Part shown: positions 22,583 to 22,644 of the stretch, one piece after another
Layout of the letters: each line of letters starts with the position of its first letter
Position numbering within the stretch: the stretch's first letter is position 1
NCBI GenBank assembly: GCA_937876095.1
Contig: CALFIE010000042.1
Span: 1 to 22,644, forward strand
Length of the DNA stretch: 22,644 nucleotides
Direction: 5' to 3'
From: an uncultured Flavobacteriales bacterium
GTDB taxonomy: Bacteria; Bacteroidota; Bacteroidia; Flavobacteriales; Weeksellaceae
Made by a program: the position numbers and the translations under genes
The notes under the pieces: model-generated
The model's database searches: none
What the model saw: the letters and a program-made list of their open reading frames with translations, nothing else
Told to the model about the DNA's origin: nothing

Positions 22583-22644
22583 CAAAAATAGGCAATGTGG
22601 TAAAAAATGGTGCTTTTTTAAATGAAAAAATAGTTATAAATTTT

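Noticed and set aside
22583..22644. Terminator after ffh
   Set aside because: Only a 3-4 bp GCA/TGC stem before TTTTTT could be found, too weak to call.

Overview
The window is an AT-rich chromosomal segment of a Bacteroidota bacterium, most likely a flavobacterium (order Flavobacteriales, perhaps Weeksellaceae; family level is a guess). The signs are Bacteroidota-type promoters (TAnnTTTG at -7, sometimes TTG or TTTG about 17-22 nt upstream), the near absence of Shine-Dalgarno sequences, a 160-aa-scale membrane gene between topoisomerase IV genes, a split F-type ATP synthase operon with an exported-leader subunit a, and a decayed ISAon1-type transposase. The content is mostly core housekeeping, so most novelty lies between the genes.

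Layout. 1-640: decayed insertion-sequence DNA. 673-838: initiator tRNA-Met on the minus strand with its own promoter and terminator. 885-3468, plus strand: a YciO-type Sua5/YrdC protein, the peroxide-stress protein YaaA, and the release-factor methyltransferase PrmC. 3544-9307, minus strand: topoisomerase IV subunit B, a small unknown membrane protein, topoisomerase IV subunit A and a rhomboid protease, read in that order. 9756-10847: the ATPase YchF. 11039-12753: a CNNM/CorC-type membrane protein and ClpS, overlapping by one base. 12820-15186: an orphan NtrY-like sensor kinase and a membrane-anchored coiled-coil protein. 15301-21074, minus strand: the ATP synthase cluster atpZ, a DUF6168-like gene, atpB, atpE, atpF, atpH, atpA, atpG. 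21218-22582, plus strand: ffh.

How the genes work together. The atp cluster encodes the whole Fo sector plus delta, alpha and gamma; beta and epsilon are not in the window. RNA structures sit exactly where the required subunit stoichiometry drops (after atpE and after atpA), suggesting that processing or attenuation tunes output. ParE and ParC form topoisomerase IV.

The most interesting non-coding signal is a pair of roughly 157-bp elements, one 17 nt after the yciO stop and one about 10 nt after the ychF stop. They share flanks and orientation relative to the upstream gene, but carry completely different, internally complementary GC-rich hairpins around the same TTC loop. A second signal is a set of three intergenic loci with 7-bp tandem repeats of different sequence, resembling the heptamer repeats known from cyanobacteria.
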